DNA from: Bdellovibrio bacteriovorus
Lineage (GTDB): Bacteria > Bdellovibrionota > Bdellovibrionia > Bdellovibrionales > Bdellovibrionaceae
Length of the DNA: 64,000 nucleotides
Direction: 5' to 3'
Assembly: GCF_002208115.1 (NCBI RefSeq)
Contig: NZ_CP020946.1
Location: 1,612,001 to 1,676,000 of the forward strand
Shown piece by piece: positions 1-9,265 of this stretch; the first letter of the stretch is position 1, and the number at the start of each line of letters is the position of its first letter. Under the pieces are notes generated by a model, which worked only from the letters and a program-made list of their open reading frames with translations, made no database searches and had not been told where the DNA came from. Position numbers and translations under genes: made by a program.

Positions 1-1
1 G

Positions 2-679
2 GTGGGTGAAGACAAAGAACCCGCAGTTGTGGCAGTTCATGACTTGCGCGAGTTTGTGCCGGACCTTCGCTATAAGGTTTTAAGTTTTGTGGCCGACCCT
101 GAATTTGCTTATCTGCTGTTTATGGGAAGTTTGGCTTTGCTGTATGTTGAGGTCACGCATCCGGGATTGATCGCGCCGGGAGTGATCGGGGGAATCGGTC
201 TGGTACTTTCCATGGTGGCCTTCCATAAGCTGGATGTTGCCTGGGGCGGACTGGCGTTGATCTTGTTAGGGGTCGCGTTCCTGATTGCGGAAATGTTCAT
301 CCCAAGTTTTGGTGCTTTGGGCATTGGCGGCCTGATTGCCGTATTTGTGGGAAGTGTGTTTTTGTTTGATGCGCAGACAACGGGGTATGTGTTGCCAATG
401 TCTTTGATTGTTTCAGTGGTGGGTGTTTTGGGGATCTTCTTCCTGGGCTTGGGTTATCTGGCGGTGAAAACCATCCGCTTGCGCACCCAGGACGCGGATG
501 CGCAGATGCAAAGCCGTGATGGTGTGGTGATGACGGTGGAAGGCAACGGCCACAGCGGGCAGGTGGAAATCATCGGCGAGATCTGGAAGTTCGTTTCTGA
601 AGATTCCCTGATGCCTGGCGACCGTGTGCATATCACCGGACGTCAGGGTCTGACTTTGAATGTGAAAAAGAACAAATAA
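2..679 (+). CDS. NfeD family membrane protein, C-terminal part (5' end outside window)
   Basis: The open frame runs in from the window edge, so the true start is upstream. Four to five hydrophobic segments (about residues 35-160) are followed by a soluble beta-rich C-terminal domain of about 60 residues, the NfeD OB-fold type that ends in a GDRVHITGRQGLTLNV stretch. In long NfeD proteins a ClpP-like serine protease domain precedes this part; that region would lie before base 1 and cannot be checked. The slipin gene follows 12 bases after the stop behind a good AAGGAG site, the standard NfeD-SPFH pair thought to act in membrane microdomain or membrane protein quality control. The family call is solid; protease activity is inferred only from the family. 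Confidence 0.85.
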   Translation: MGEDKEPAVVAVHDLREFVPDLRYKVLSFVADPEFAYLLFMGSLALLYVEVTHPGLIAPGVIGGIGLVLSMVAFHKLDVAWGGLALILLGVAFLIAEMFIPSFGALGIGGLIAVFVGSVFLFDAQTTGYVLPMSLIVSVVGVLGIFFLGLGYLAVKTIRLRTQDADAQMQSRDGVVMTVEGNGHSGQVEIIGEIWKFVSEDSLMPGDRVHITGRQGLTLNVKKNK

Positions 680-691
680 GGAGATAGCAGC

Positions 692-1444
692 ATGGAATTT
701 ATAATTGGTATTATCGTCATCGGCGGTATCATTGGCAGCTCGATGATCAAAATCCTGAATGACTGGGAACGCGGCGTGGTTTTGCGTCTTGGTAAGGCTG
801 TGGGCGTGCGTGGTCCGGGTTTGATTCTGTTGATTCCGTTCGTAGAGCGCATGATCAAGATCGACACTCGTACCATCACAATGGATGTTCAGCCTCAGGA
901 CGTTATCACGAAAGACAACGTATCCATGCAGGTGAATGCGGTTGTTTACTTCAAAGTGATTTCTCCGATGGAAGCGATCACAAAAATCGAAGACTACTAC
1001 TTTGCGACCAGTCAGTTGGCGCAAACGACTTTGCGTTCTGTGATGGGGCAGTACCACCTTGATGACGTGCTTGAGCATCGTGACAAAATCAATGCGGCTT
1101 TGCAGGTGATCCTGGATAAGGCGACGGAATCCTGGGGTATCAAAGTCACGATGGTGGAAGTAAAACAAATCGACTTGCCAAAAGAAATGCAAAGAGCCAT
1201 GGCCCGTGAAGCGGAAGCAGAGCGTGAGCGTCGTGCGAAAGTCATCAGCGCGGAAGGGGAAGTGCAGCGTGCGCAGAAGCTTCAGGAAGCTTCCAACACT
1301 CTGGCGGGTTCTCCATCAGCTCTGCAATTGGCTTATTTGCAGACTTTGACGGAAATTGCCGGCGATAAAACCAACACGATCCTGTTCCCATTGCCGCTGG
1401 ACATCATTAAACCGTTCATGGAGATGGCGAAAAAGGAAAACTAG
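692..1444 (+). CDS. SPFH/band 7 slipin (stomatin-like) protein
   Basis: 250 residues: one N-terminal membrane segment (about 1-20), then the band 7 domain with [33 protein letters not shown] sequence, and a charged helical stretch near 165-205 ([19 protein letters not shown]) typical of slipins. Such proteins oligomerise on the cytoplasmic membrane and usually work with NfeD, encoded directly upstream. The ATG has an AAGGAG site at good spacing. The two genes end at a strong intrinsic terminator and form a short operon, at least within this window. Confidence 0.9.
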   Translation: MEFIIGIIVIGGIIGSSMIKILNDWERGVVLRLGKAVGVRGPGLILLIPFVERMIKIDTRTITMDVQPQDVITKDNVSMQVNAVVYFKVISPMEAITKIEDYYFATSQLAQTTLRSVMGQYHLDDVLEHRDKINAALQVILDKATESWGIKVTMVEVKQIDLPKEMQRAMAREAEAERERRAKVISAEGEVQRAQKLQEASNTLAGSPSALQLAYLQTLTEIAGDKTNTILFPLPLDIIKPFMEMAKKEN

Positions 1445-1479
1445 ACTTTCATCGCTGGACCACTGTTGGTTTAATAAAG

Positions 1480-1513
1480 GGGATAAAGCAAGACGCTTTA
1501 TCCCTATTTTTTT
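1480..1513 (+). terminator. Intrinsic terminator of the nfeD-slipin operon
   Basis: GGGATAAAGC (1480-1489), a five-base loop, GCTTTATCCC (1495-1504), then TATTTTTTT. The perfect 10-bp stem and T-run make this a clear rho-independent terminator. Confidence 0.92.
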
Positions 1514-1536
1514 GCTCTACGGATGGAGTAACAACA

Positions 1537-2733
1537 GTGAAGCTCGTTTTTGCAGCGTTGATCTTCAGCATTGGTTTGGTCAGTTTCACATCAGAAGCCC
1601 GCGCGGAAGACAAAGAAATCGTGCGCGTGCGCTTAAGCTCATTGGCGGGGAAAATAGCCTTCACCGGGACAGGTTTGCAGTTTCAGAATCTGACCCAGAA
1701 TTTTCGTCCTGTTGCCATTCCCAACTCTTCTTCAGCCGAAGTACGTGTGCTTTCCAAAGGTAATAAAAAAATCTGGGCTCTTCGTATCAACAACAAAGAC
1801 CCGGAACATCTTTTCACCGACAAGTATCTGATGATCCAGGGGCACAATCTGCGAGTCGGATCGCAGGCTCTGCCGGGCCGGGTTTTGCTGAATTTGAACT
1901 CTGAAAGACAGATTGATGTCATCGGCGTGATGCCGCTGGATGAATATATCACGGGTGTCCTTGCCAGCGAAATGCCCTTGTCCTGGCCTCTGGAAACCTT
2001 GAAGGCTCAGGCTGTGGCGGCAAGATCCTATGCCCTGGCGGTGATCCATGAACGCAAAGACAAAGCCTATCATCTGGAAAGCAGTGTGCTGGATCAGGTG
2101 TTCCGTCATGTCGTCGCGGAAGATCGCAAAAGCCCTTTGATTCAAAAAGCTTTGCAGGCGGTGGAGTCCACCAAAGGAATCAAACTTTTGGGGAATAAAG
2201 ACCGCGTGCTGAAGGCCTTCTATCATTCTGATTGCGGTGGCAAAACCACGACATCCAAGAATGTCTGGAACTATGGCGTGAACACCGGTGTGGTGGTGGA
2301 CAGCTCTTGTCCGACGAACCCGCGTGGCCACTGGAAGTTGTCTCTGACGAAAATGGATCTGCAGAAACGTTTGAAGGTGGAAGATTTCAGGGACTTGCAA
2401 TTGGAACGAAATCCTGCAGATCAAAGAATCAAGTCTGTGCGTGTGGCCTTTAGCGGGCTGCCGGACAAGGTGATTTCAGCCAATGACTTCCGTCAGGCTT
2501 TGGGTTTTCAGGATCTGCGCAGTGCTTTGTTTGATATGAAGAAAACCGGGGATCAATTCCTGTTTGAGGGCCGTGGTTTTGGTCATGGCGTGGGCCTTTG
2601 TCAGTGGGGCAGTCGCGCTTTGGGTCAGAAGGGTTATACCTTCCGCCAGATCCTGAAGCACTATTACCCGCTGGCGTCTTTGAATCAGCCTACTTTGATT
2701 GCCCACGCACCTCAGTCTCAAGACTCACAATAA
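1537..2733 (+). CDS. SpoIID/LytB domain protein, secreted
   Basis: 398 residues starting at GTG with GGAG eight bases upstream. A signal peptide (about 1-23, ending SEARA) is followed by a SpoIID/LytB domain, recognised by [36 protein letters not shown] sequence near 135-165, YHSDCGG near 230, and the C-terminal [15 protein letters not shown] motif near 345. The family includes the SpoIID lytic transglycosylase that cleaves denuded glycan strands, so a periplasmic peptidoglycan role is likely. In a predator that remodels its own and the prey wall this is of interest, but the substrate is unknown. The 3' end overlaps the convergent chemoreceptor gene by 44 bases. Confidence 0.88.
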   Translation: MKLVFAALIFSIGLVSFTSEARAEDKEIVRVRLSSLAGKIAFTGTGLQFQNLTQNFRPVAIPNSSSAEVRVLSKGNKKIWALRINNKDPEHLFTDKYLMIQGHNLRVGSQALPGRVLLNLNSERQIDVIGVMPLDEYITGVLASEMPLSWPLETLKAQAVAARSYALAVIHERKDKAYHLESSVLDQVFRHVVAEDRKSPLIQKALQAVESTKGIKLLGNKDRVLKAFYHSDCGGKTTTSKNVWNYGVNTGVVVDSSCPTNPRGHWKLSLTKMDLQKRLKVEDFRDLQLERNPADQRIKSVRVAFSGLPDKVISANDFRQALGFQDLRSALFDMKKTGDQFLFEGRGFGHGVGLCQWGSRALGQKGYTFRQILKHYYPLASLNQPTLIAHAPQSQDSQ

Positions 2734-4459
2734 TGGATTTCAGCAGCGAGGATTGTTCCAGAATGGATCCTGCGGCCTCTGAAACTTCAGTCATGTTTTT
2801 CTGATTGTCAGACGTCTCTTTTTCAAAATCAGACATCGTGCGCGCTATTTGTGCTAAGCCCACGGACTGCTCTTGGGCGGCGTTGGCGATCTCGTTTGAA
2901 AGTGTCGAGACGTTTTTGATCGAGGAGACAATGTCATCCAGAATCGACACGGCTTCATCGGCCCGTTGTTGGCTGGAGTTCACCAGTTCCACATTGGATT
3001 TCAAAAGCTCGTTGATTTCCTTGGCGGACGTGGCGCTTTTTTGAGCCAGGGCACGAACGGCGTCCGCCACGACAGCAAAACCTTTTCCTTGTTCTCCGGC
3101 GCGGGCGGCTTCGACTGAAGCATTCAGTGCCAGCAGATTCGTCTGAAAGGCGATATCATCAATGACCGAGATCGTTTCCACGATCTTTTTGGATCCTTTG
3201 GTGATGTCATTCATTGAATTCAAAACACTTTTGATCTGTTTTTGTCCTGAATCGGCAGAGTCGTTGGCTCTGCGGGCCATCTCAGAGGCTTCTTTGGAAT
3301 TGTCAGCACTCAGATTCAGCATGCTGTTGATTTCCTCAATCGCCGCAGCCGTTTGTTCGACGGCCGCCGCCTGATGGTTGATGCGGCTAAATACACTTGT
3401 GGTGATTTCATTTAGGTGAGTGCTGATGGAACCTGAAGATTCGGAGCTTTCCTTCAGCTTAAGAACCGAAGCCAGAATGGTCTTGATACTTTTATGAATA
3501 CTAAGCCCGATGATGACTGAAATCAGAATCGAGAAAAGCAACGCAATACTGGAATAGGTGAGAGAGCTTTGTCGTCCGGCCTCTAGGGTCTTGAGACGGC
3601 TTTCAAGCAAGACATCCATTTCATTTACACTAGAGTGCCAGGTTTTGAACGATTGCTCCAGCGCCTGATTGGCGTCAGTAAAGTACTGATCTTTGCTGAC
3701 TGCTTCACCACGGGACAGAGCGCGCAGGCTGTCGATCATTTTCCTGGTTGGGACGGCAAGGGCTTCTACGGTGGCGGGCAGATTCTTTTGCAGGCTTTCC
3801 GAGGTGCCATAGAAGTTCTTGTCTTCATTGATGGCGGTTTGTGCATCGGCGAGCACGCGGTTTAAGTCGGATTCTTCCAGCTGGCTGGCGTACAGAGCGG
3901 CCTGGATCCGGGTGGCTTGTGAAGTCTCACTGGTAAAGAACTGGTCGCTGTTGTGAAGAATGGTTTGAATACGGTCTTGCATCTGAGGCAGGGCCAGCAA
4001 GGTGATGTCCATCACATAGTAACTGTCCAGATCCGGATCCAGGATCAGATTGGAGATGTCCCCCAGGTGAGCAATGGATGTCTTGACGGATGAAATCGCG
4101 TCATTCCAGTTCTTGGCTTCAATCTGCTTTGACAGATATTCTAAGCTAGCGTTTTCACGTTTGCGCGCGGCAAGGTTGTGATCGTCAAAGAGCAGGATGG
4201 GGCCGACTTCGGCGTAGATCTTGTTGAGCTCGGTCATCTTGGTTTCAAGATTGGTGGTGGCTTTTCCCTGTCGGGCAAGGTCGATATGCCACAGGACTTC
4301 TTCATAGGGGCGTTGCAACCTGGTGCCCAGTTCTTCTTTTTTGGTGAAGTCGATGTTCACGGTTTCTGATCTGTACATGAAGACCGTCAGGACGATGATC
4401 GGTACAGCGAAGACGATGATGTTAAGAAGGAGCTTTATCTGCAACGGGATCTTTTTCAT
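2690..4459 (-). CDS. Methyl-accepting chemotaxis protein
   Basis: 589 residues from the ATG at 4459 ([13 protein letters not shown]); an in-frame ATG at 4495 is possible but has no better ribosome site. One membrane segment near the N terminus, a periplasmic domain of about 250 mostly helical residues, a second membrane segment ([15 protein letters not shown]), then a signalling domain with the hairpin tip [20 protein letters not shown] and [19 protein letters not shown]. It should signal through CheA/CheW; the ligand is unknown. No chemotaxis genes are adjacent, so it is an orphan receptor. Its last 44 bases overlap the end of the SpoIID-like gene on the other strand. Confidence 0.92.
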   Translation of the reverse strand: MKKIPLQIKLLLNIIVFAVPIIVLTVFMYRSETVNIDFTKKEELGTRLQRPYEEVLWHIDLARQGKATTNLETKMTELNKIYAEVGPILLFDDHNLAARKRENASLEYLSKQIEAKNWNDAISSVKTSIAHLGDISNLILDPDLDSYYVMDITLLALPQMQDRIQTILHNSDQFFTSETSQATRIQAALYASQLEESDLNRVLADAQTAINEDKNFYGTSESLQKNLPATVEALAVPTRKMIDSLRALSRGEAVSKDQYFTDANQALEQSFKTWHSSVNEMDVLLESRLKTLEAGRQSSLTYSSIALLFSILISVIIGLSIHKSIKTILASVLKLKESSESSGSISTHLNEITTSVFSRINHQAAAVEQTAAAIEEINSMLNLSADNSKEASEMARRANDSADSGQKQIKSVLNSMNDITKGSKKIVETISVIDDIAFQTNLLALNASVEAARAGEQGKGFAVVADAVRALAQKSATSAKEINELLKSNVELVNSSQQRADEAVSILDDIVSSIKNVSTLSNEIANAAQEQSVGLAQIARTMSDFEKETSDNQKNMTEVSEAAGSILEQSSLLKSIIVSLETEVRGQSK

Positions 4460-4697
4460 GATGAACCACTCGCGATGTTGTAAAAAAATCTTCATTACAA
4501 TCGGTATAATTGTGAGGTGCCATAGAGGTGAGTTGGTCCAGATTTGAATATTGTAAGCAGATAAGTGGTCGATTTTTTTCAGGTTCAGAAAGTGGTTTTA
4601 GCCCGCTTGGGTGATTGAGTAATACGAGGCAGGAGATTTTGTTTGTGGCTGGAAAAGTGAGGAAGTGGGAAGTGCTCTGCTATGGCAGAAGGAAGAA

Positions 4698-4722
4698 ATA
4701 AAAAAAGGGCTGTGTAAAGCCC
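4698..4722 (-). terminator. Intrinsic terminator for the small gene at 4767-4844
   Basis: Read on the minus strand: GGGCT, loop TTTACAC-like, AGCCC, then a run of T (the A-tract at 4698-4706 on the plus strand). It lies 45 bases after the stop of the 25-codon gene, supporting that gene as an independent transcript. Confidence 0.75.
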
Positions 4723-4766
4723 GATTCAAGAGCGTGTACTTTTGGTTCTTTTGGAAGTTCTAAATA

Positions 4767-4844
4767 TTAGAACGCCAAGAAAACGCGGGCTGCAAACATG
4801 AATACTGCGCCCAGGATCAATGCGTTTGTTGCTGTAACAGTCAT
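4767..4844 (-). CDS. 25-residue hydrophobic peptide (small membrane protein)
   Basis: Begins MTVTATNALILGAVFMFAAR and ends VFLAF followed by TAA. The ATG has AAGGA seven bases upstream, and an intrinsic terminator follows on the same strand. Nearly the whole peptide would form one membrane helix. Upstream on the same strand, TAAG (4902-4899), exactly 15 bases, then ACCGAAAT (4883-4876) loosely resembles a sigma-28 promoter (TAAA-N15-GCCGATAA), but with several mismatches. No known family recognised. Ribosome site, clean frame and terminator together make a real gene likely; function is unknown. Confidence 0.6.
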   Translation of the reverse strand: MTVTATNALILGAVFMFAARVFLAF

Positions 4845-5136
4845 CTATAATTCCTTGTTTAAATTGATACATCCCATTTCGGTAAGATGAGGGAAAATCT
4901 TAAATATTTCTTTTTTCGTCGAAGTTTTAGGCGGCTCAGGATGTGACAGTGGTGCCCCTTTTGCGCACCTTCCTCAAGGATTAGACGATTACGGGTGTTT
5001 GTACCACCCTGAGATTAGTCGAAAAAGCTCCGTTGGATCATATAGTTAGGTCATTTTGGCAAGGTTGGCACACGCATAGCAATAGAGTCTTGGTGAGAGG
5101 TCCATCAATCAACCGGACCTTTTAAGTGAGGCTGAT
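4845..5136. other. Intergenic region between the small peptide gene and the lipoprotein gene
   Basis: Divergent intergenic region. It carries the weak sigma-28-like match for the minus-strand peptide (4876-4902) and a sigma-54 promoter candidate for the plus-strand lipoprotein (5066-5081). The stretch around 4945-5010 contains short self-complementary GGTG/CACC words (for example GGGTGTTTGTACCACCC) that could bind a regulator or fold. No open frame with a ribosome site was seen here. Confidence 0.5.
5066..5081 (+). promoter_or_regulatory. Candidate sigma-54 (RpoN) promoter
   Basis: TGGCACACGCATAGCA matches the -24/-12 consensus TGGCACR-N4-TTGCW at every informative position but one (TAGC for TTGC), with exactly 10 bases between GG and GC. 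The predicted transcript start is about 5092, giving a leader of about 45 bases before the lipoprotein ATG at 5137. No enhancer-binding-protein site was identified. Confidence 0.6.
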
Positions 5137-5907
5137 ATGAAAACATTCAACTCTAAACTGATCTTCCTGCTGGCGGCGTTCTCTTTGATGGGCGTTGGTT
5201 GCGGTAAGAGCAATCAGTTCCAGACTGGATCCAACACCAACACACCAGTTGTTGATGGCGGAGTTGATGGCAGCGTACCAACTTCCCCAGATGGTTCTGG
5301 TTCATCTTCTTCCGGATCCACTTCTGGCAGCAACACGGTTGATTTCGTACCGACATCATTTACTGAGTTCAGTAACTATGTGGCATCTCACCCGCTGAAC
5401 AATCCATCCAACTATAAGTTGACTGTGGATTTGCAAAAGCTTGAGAGCGGCCGTTATGCCGGTTCTGTAAAGATCTCTTATGTGGATACAGGTTATCAGT
5501 ATCAGGGTGTGTTTGAATCCGGTTCCGGCACCAATCAGAAACTGAGCGGTCTGCAGGACAACAACATGCTGGAGTACAACTATAACTACTGGTTCAAATA
5601 CGGCAGCAAGACAGTGTTCAGCGCTTACTTCCAGGATGCTCAAGGTGCGATTGTCCTGATCGTGGATAACGTAGTGAACCAAGGTGACGGTCAAGGCGGC
5701 GGATATGTAACAGGTTCTGTATACTACAAGAACTTCGCACAGTCCTACGTACAACAGTCTCCATACAGAAAATGCTGGTACATCCGCTCTGGTCCATACA
5801 ACTGCCGCGCTTCCGCAGTTATTGACAAGACCAGCCTTTACCCAGCAGACGGCTTCAAAAAGCTTGGAACATTCTCCGGCTTGGCGAAATCCGCAGCGTT
5901 TAAATAG
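5137..5907 (+). CDS. Lipoprotein of unknown function
   Basis: 256 residues. The lipoprotein signal peptide ends at the lipobox GVGC (Cys22), followed by a Gly/Ser/Thr/Asp-rich linker to about residue 70 and then a soluble domain rich in Tyr, Gly and Asn (YNYNYWFKYG, GQGGGYVTGSVYYKNF), suggestive of beta structure. A CWYIRSGPYNC segment holds two cysteines that could form a disulphide. No family recognised. It follows a sigma-54-like promoter and precedes a second, unrelated-looking lipoprotein; the two may be co-transcribed through the GC-rich repeat between them. Confidence 0.8.
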   Translation: MKTFNSKLIFLLAAFSLMGVGCGKSNQFQTGSNTNTPVVDGGVDGSVPTSPDGSGSSSSGSTSGSNTVDFVPTSFTEFSNYVASHPLNNPSNYKLTVDLQKLESGRYAGSVKISYVDTGYQYQGVFESGSGTNQKLSGLQDNNMLEYNYNYWFKYGSKTVFSAYFQDAQGAIVLIVDNVVNQGDGQGGGYVTGSVYYKNFAQSYVQQSPYRKCWYIRSGPYNCRASAVIDKTSLYPADGFKKLGTFSGLAKSAAFK

Positions 5908-5917
5908 TCGGCCCCGG

Positions 5918-5994
5918 CCGGCAGAGCTCGGGCCTGCGCCCGGCAGAGCTCGGGCCTGCGCCCGGCAGAGCTCGGGCCTGCGTCCGGCAGAGCT
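5918..5994 (+). repeat. GC-rich 22-bp tandem repeat, three copies plus a partial
   Basis: Units at 5918-5939, 5940-5961 and 5962-5983, each beginning CCGGCAGAGCTCGGGCCTGCG and differing only in the last base, then a partial copy CCGGCAGAGCT (5984-5994). Each junction contains CGGGCCTGCGCCCG, able to form a 5-bp GC hairpin, so the transcript between the two lipoprotein genes could fold into a row of hairpins. It starts 11 bases after the first lipoprotein stop. Confidence 0.9.
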
Positions 5995-6073
5995 GGAACG
6001 CCGGCAGGCGTGAAAGCTGAAGCAGCTTAAGAATTTTTAAAAATGAATTTATTAATTAACCAGGAGAGAGAAA

Positions 6074-6697
6074 ATGGAAGGACTTAACAACAAAACTTTA
6101 AGTTTTCCAGCAAAGACAATCACACGAGCTTTCGCAGCGCTGGGAATGGTACTGGCTTTAGCAGCCTGCGGTAAAGGCGGAGGCGGCGGGACAAACACCA
6201 ATGTGGGTTTGAACTGTCTGTCGCAAGCTTGTGGAAATATCACAGCACCGGTTGTGCTGACGACGTTCCAGTCTCAGTCTTCGACAAGCAATCCAGAGAT
6301 CATTTTGCAAAACATGCAGATCATCGTTTCTGCGAACCTGATCCAGCAAAATGCCTCCGGTAACAACTATAATAACTACCAGGGGCCGATTGCGATCCAG
6401 GGGCAGATGGTTGTGACCAAGCAAATGGTGGATGTGGATACAATCACCGGGGCTCAGTTGACTCCGTGTGTTTTGCCAGCAGGAACTTACAATCTGCAGA
6501 CTTTGACGACAGGAACCATGGGCTTGGCGGGCGGCGATGTGAATGTGCCGGCAATGCTGAGCAACGTGGGTAACATTGAAGTGAAAATCGAAAACGGTCA
6601 GTTGTTCACTTCTGGAACCCGCCTGTTCGCAAAAGTTTCTGTGACCAGAGTGAATGGCTATGTTTGCTCTGGCAGATTCTTCGGCTCGTTCTACTAA
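6074..6697 (+). CDS. Lipoprotein of unknown function
   Basis: 207 residues from an ATG preceded by AGGAGAGAG. The signal peptide has a long n-region (about 18 residues) and the lipobox LAAC (Cys32), followed by GKGGGGG and a soluble domain with alternating polar and hydrophobic residues, probably beta-rich. Cys48 and Cys53 (LNCLSQACG) and two later cysteines (TPCVLP, VCSGRF) may pair in the envelope. No family recognised. It probably shares a transcript with the upstream lipoprotein and ends at the terminator at 6731. Confidence 0.8.
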   Translation: MEGLNNKTLSFPAKTITRAFAALGMVLALAACGKGGGGGTNTNVGLNCLSQACGNITAPVVLTTFQSQSSTSNPEIILQNMQIIVSANLIQQNASGNNYNNYQGPIAIQGQMVVTKQMVDVDTITGAQLTPCVLPAGTYNLQTLTTGTMGLAGGDVNVPAMLSNVGNIEVKIENGQLFTSGTRLFAKVSVTRVNGYVCSGRFFGSFY

Positions 6698-6730
6698 CCC
6701 TTATCAAATCCAAATAAATGAATCACCAAG

Positions 6731-6754
6731 CCCCGGGGAAACCTGGGGTTTTTT
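6731..6754 (+). terminator. Intrinsic terminator after the lipoprotein pair
   Basis: CCCCGGG, GAAA tetraloop, CCTGGGG, TTTTTTC: a 7-bp stem with one mismatch followed by T6. It separates the lipoproteins from the recombinase gene. Confidence 0.85.
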
Positions 6755-6790
6755 CTTGCGTATGGATGAAAGTCTGGGTCTAATAGGGGT

Positions 6791-7669
6791 ATGGAACTAC
6801 CTCTTTGGATCGACTTCTTTGATGAACTGCAAAATGTACGAGGACGCTCCCAGAATACGGTGATGGCATATCGCCGCGATTTGGAACTTTATCTTGAGTA
6901 CCGTAAAACCGGTAAAACGGTGCCGGGCTTCTATGAGTTTATGAAGAAAAATAAACTCTCCACACGCTCTCAGGCCCGCGTAATTTCTTCTTTGCGCACT
7001 TACTTCAAATTCTGTGAAACCCGCGGGATGAAGTGCCCGGAGCTGCGTGAACTTCGTCCACCAAAAGTGAAAGTGGGCCTGCCAAAGGTTCTGACGCCCC
7101 AAGAGTTCCAGCAACTTTTTGATGCGGCAGAAGTGCCGGATGCCGTGAAAACCGCGCGCAACCAACTGACGTTGTTGTTCCTGTACGGTTTGGGCTGCCG
7201 TGTGTCTGAATTGATTGGTCTGAATGTGGTTGATTTCAACCAGACAGACCGTTGGATCAAGGTTTTGGGTAAGGGCAATAAAGAACGCCTGGTGCCTTTG
7301 ACTGAAAAACTGGCAGAAAATCTGACTGTTTATTTGAAGGAACATCGTCCGACGCTGATGAAAGAAAACAGCCCGTCGATTCTGATCAACGATCGTGGTC
7401 ATCGTCCGTCCCGCGTGGATGTATGGAGATGGCTGGCGGCGTGGTCGGCTCGCGCTGGTTTCGCTGAACCGGTGAATCCGCACAGATTCCGTCATGGTTG
7501 TGCGACCGCGCTTCTGGAAAGCGGAGCGGATCTTCGTTCGATTCAGATGTTGTTGGGGCACGCAAGCATCCAGACAACGCAGATTTACACGAATGTCACG
7601 ACCAACACGATGACCAAAACCATCGAAGAACACCATCCGCTTTCGCAGATGGTTGATGCGGATAAATAA
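6791..7669 (+). CDS. Tyrosine recombinase, XerC/XerD type
   Basis: 292 residues, the normal length for Xer. An N-terminal SAM-like DNA-binding domain (about 1-90) precedes the catalytic domain with all six active residues: Arg137 (GCRVSE), Lys161 (GKGNKER), His231 and Arg234 (HRFRHG), His257 (LGHAS) and the nucleophile Tyr266 (QIYTNV). The spacing is nearly that of E. coli XerD. It most likely resolves chromosome dimers at dif with a partner Xer protein encoded elsewhere; whether it is C or D cannot be decided here. Nearby sequence shows no sign of an integrated element, which argues for a housekeeping role. It stands alone between two terminators. Confidence 0.93.
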   Translation: MELPLWIDFFDELQNVRGRSQNTVMAYRRDLELYLEYRKTGKTVPGFYEFMKKNKLSTRSQARVISSLRTYFKFCETRGMKCPELRELRPPKVKVGLPKVLTPQEFQQLFDAAEVPDAVKTARNQLTLLFLYGLGCRVSELIGLNVVDFNQTDRWIKVLGKGNKERLVPLTEKLAENLTVYLKEHRPTLMKENSPSILINDRGHRPSRVDVWRWLAAWSARAGFAEPVNPHRFRHGCATALLESGADLRSIQMLLGHASIQTTQIYTNVTTNTMTKTIEEHHPLSQMVDADK

Positions 7670-7682
7670 TCCGGCTTTCGAA

Positions 7683-7709
7683 AAGGCTCCTCTCTGAGGG
7701 GCCTTTTTT
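7683..7709 (+). terminator. Intrinsic terminator of the xer gene
   Basis: AAGGCTCCTC, loop TCT, GAGGGGCCTT, TTTT. A 10-bp stem with one wobble or mismatch plus a T-run, 14 bases after the stop codon. Confidence 0.9.
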
Positions 7710-7751
7710 ATTTGTTCTATAGCGGGCCCGAACTTGCTTTTGGGCCCTGTC

Positions 7752-9203
7752 ATGAAAATCCAATCACTTATTCGAAACAACGACCGTCTGGTGCCTGTGG
7801 AGGTGGAGCTGAGCTTCGTTCCGGGGTTGCCACAAATTCAATTCTTAGGTTTGCCGGATCAGGCAATTAAAGAAAGCATCCACCGGATCAAAAGTGCCAT
7901 TCGCAATCAGGGGTATGAATTCCCGAAAGCGCAGCAGATTCTGGTCAACTTGCGTCCCTCGCATTTAAAGAAAACTTCGCGGGGGCTGGAGCTGGCGGTG
8001 GCTTTGGGCATCTTGTGGGAAACAGAGCAGGTGCCTAAGCCCTTGGATGGGGAGGCTTTGGTGTATGGTGAGCTTTCTTTGGGCGGAGAAGTGTTCGAAC
8101 CAGGGGATCTGCATGAAGACTTTGATCCCGAAGTTCCACTGACCGTGTGGACCGGAGACGGTGACGGGCGTTCTTCACCCTTTGCGCGCTCTTGTTTGCG
8201 TGAACTAAAATCCGTGACGGCTCCTGAGATCGTGGCCCATGCTCCGCGCGAGTATCCGATTGAGCGTCCTTCCTTCGGTCTTGATCTGGAGTTTCCAGAA
8301 CGTCAGGCCAAGCTTTTAAAACTTGCTGCCATTGGTGAGCACTCTGTGTTGCTGGCTGGGCCTGCGGGTTCGGGAAAAAGCACGATCGCCAAGGCCCTGC
8401 ATGCGTTGCTGGCAGCTCCGACTCAGAAAGAGATGCATGAAATTCGTCAGAACAACAAAGGCGGGGCTGAGGCTCCGCTTTCCTGGCGTCCGTTGGTGCA
8501 TCCTCATCATTCCACAACGCCGCTGGGGTTGATCGGCGGGGGAGTGCCGCCATTTAAAGGCGACATCACCCGGGCGCACAAGGGGATGATGGTTTTGGAT
8601 GAATTATTGGAGTTCAACCCGCGCGCGCAAGAGGCGTTGCGAGAACCCATGGAAGACTTCCGCATCCGCATTCGTCGCGGAAGGTACGTGGAAGAACATC
8701 CGGCGGACACCCTGGTGGTGGCGACCACGAATCTGTGCCCTTGCGGGGATTGGGTGCCGCAGACGAAGGTTATTTGTGGGCGCTCGATTAAGAAGTGTCA
8801 TTCCTATATGGAGCGCCTGTCGGGGCCCTTGGTGGATCGCTTTCAGATCACCTTCTTTACTCGCAAGCGGGAAGAGGGCGGGACCGTCACCGGGATCAGT
8901 CTTTTAAAAGAGCTGGAAGAGGTTCGGGTCTTCAGGGCCGCCATGGCCGGAAAAGATCCTCGGTTTTTAAGGGTGGCTGCCCGCTGGAGTTGGGAGGAGC
9001 TGACCCAGGATCTGCCGGGGTTTTATATGCGGGAGCTGTTCCCGAAAGAGCTGTCTTCCCGGCGCAGGGAGCTTGCGACGCTCCGGGTCGCAAGGAGTCT
9101 GGCGGACCTGATGAAGGCTGAAAAGCTTCATCCGCTTCATGTTGAGGAGGCCTTAAAGATCACCCACCTTCCGTTTGAAGCTTTAAAACGACTTGGGGGA
9201 TAA
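7752..9203 (+). CDS. comM: YifB/ComM family AAA+ ATPase (magnesium-chelatase-like)
   Basis: 483 residues from the ATG at 7752; six more codons are open upstream, but MKIQSLI matches the usual N terminus. The N-terminal ChlI-like domain (about 1-120) shows GLPQIQFLGLPDQAIKESIHRIKSAI. Walker A is GPAGSGKST (203-211) and Walker B GMMVLDELLEF; a C-terminal lid domain follows. ComM acts as a hexameric helicase promoting branch migration during integration of transformed DNA, while YifB is the name used where the role is untested. The ribosome site is weak. It stands alone, followed by tRNA-Cys. Confidence 0.9.
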   Translation: MKIQSLIRNNDRLVPVEVELSFVPGLPQIQFLGLPDQAIKESIHRIKSAIRNQGYEFPKAQQILVNLRPSHLKKTSRGLELAVALGILWETEQVPKPLDGEALVYGELSLGGEVFEPGDLHEDFDPEVPLTVWTGDGDGRSSPFARSCLRELKSVTAPEIVAHAPREYPIERPSFGLDLEFPERQAKLLKLAAIGEHSVLLAGPAGSGKSTIAKALHALLAAPTQKEMHEIRQNNKGGAEAPLSWRPLVHPHHSTTPLGLIGGGVPPFKGDITRAHKGMMVLDELLEFNPRAQEALREPMEDFRIRIRRGRYVEEHPADTLVVATTNLCPCGDWVPQTKVICGRSIKKCHSYMERLSGPLVDRFQITFFTRKREEGGTVTGISLLKELEEVRVFRAAMAGKDPRFLRVAARWSWEELTQDLPGFYMRELFPKELSSRRRELATLRVARSLADLMKAEKLHPLHVEEALKITHLPFEALKRLGG

Positions 9204-9265
9204 ATATTGACTTAAACGGGGGGAAGGATTAGTTTGGTCCTTCCTTCGCATAAGTAAATGCACAT

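Noticed and set aside
5918..5994. CRISPR array
   Set aside because: The repeats are contiguous with no unique spacers, and no cas genes are present.
5822..6013. A reading frame across the GC-rich tandem repeat
   Set aside because: It is an artefact of the 22-bp repeat, has no ribosome site and overlaps the lipoprotein end in another frame.
6791..7669. Xer gene as the integrase of a mobile element
   Set aside because: Length and residue spacing match housekeeping Xer, neighbours are core genes, and no attachment repeats were seen.
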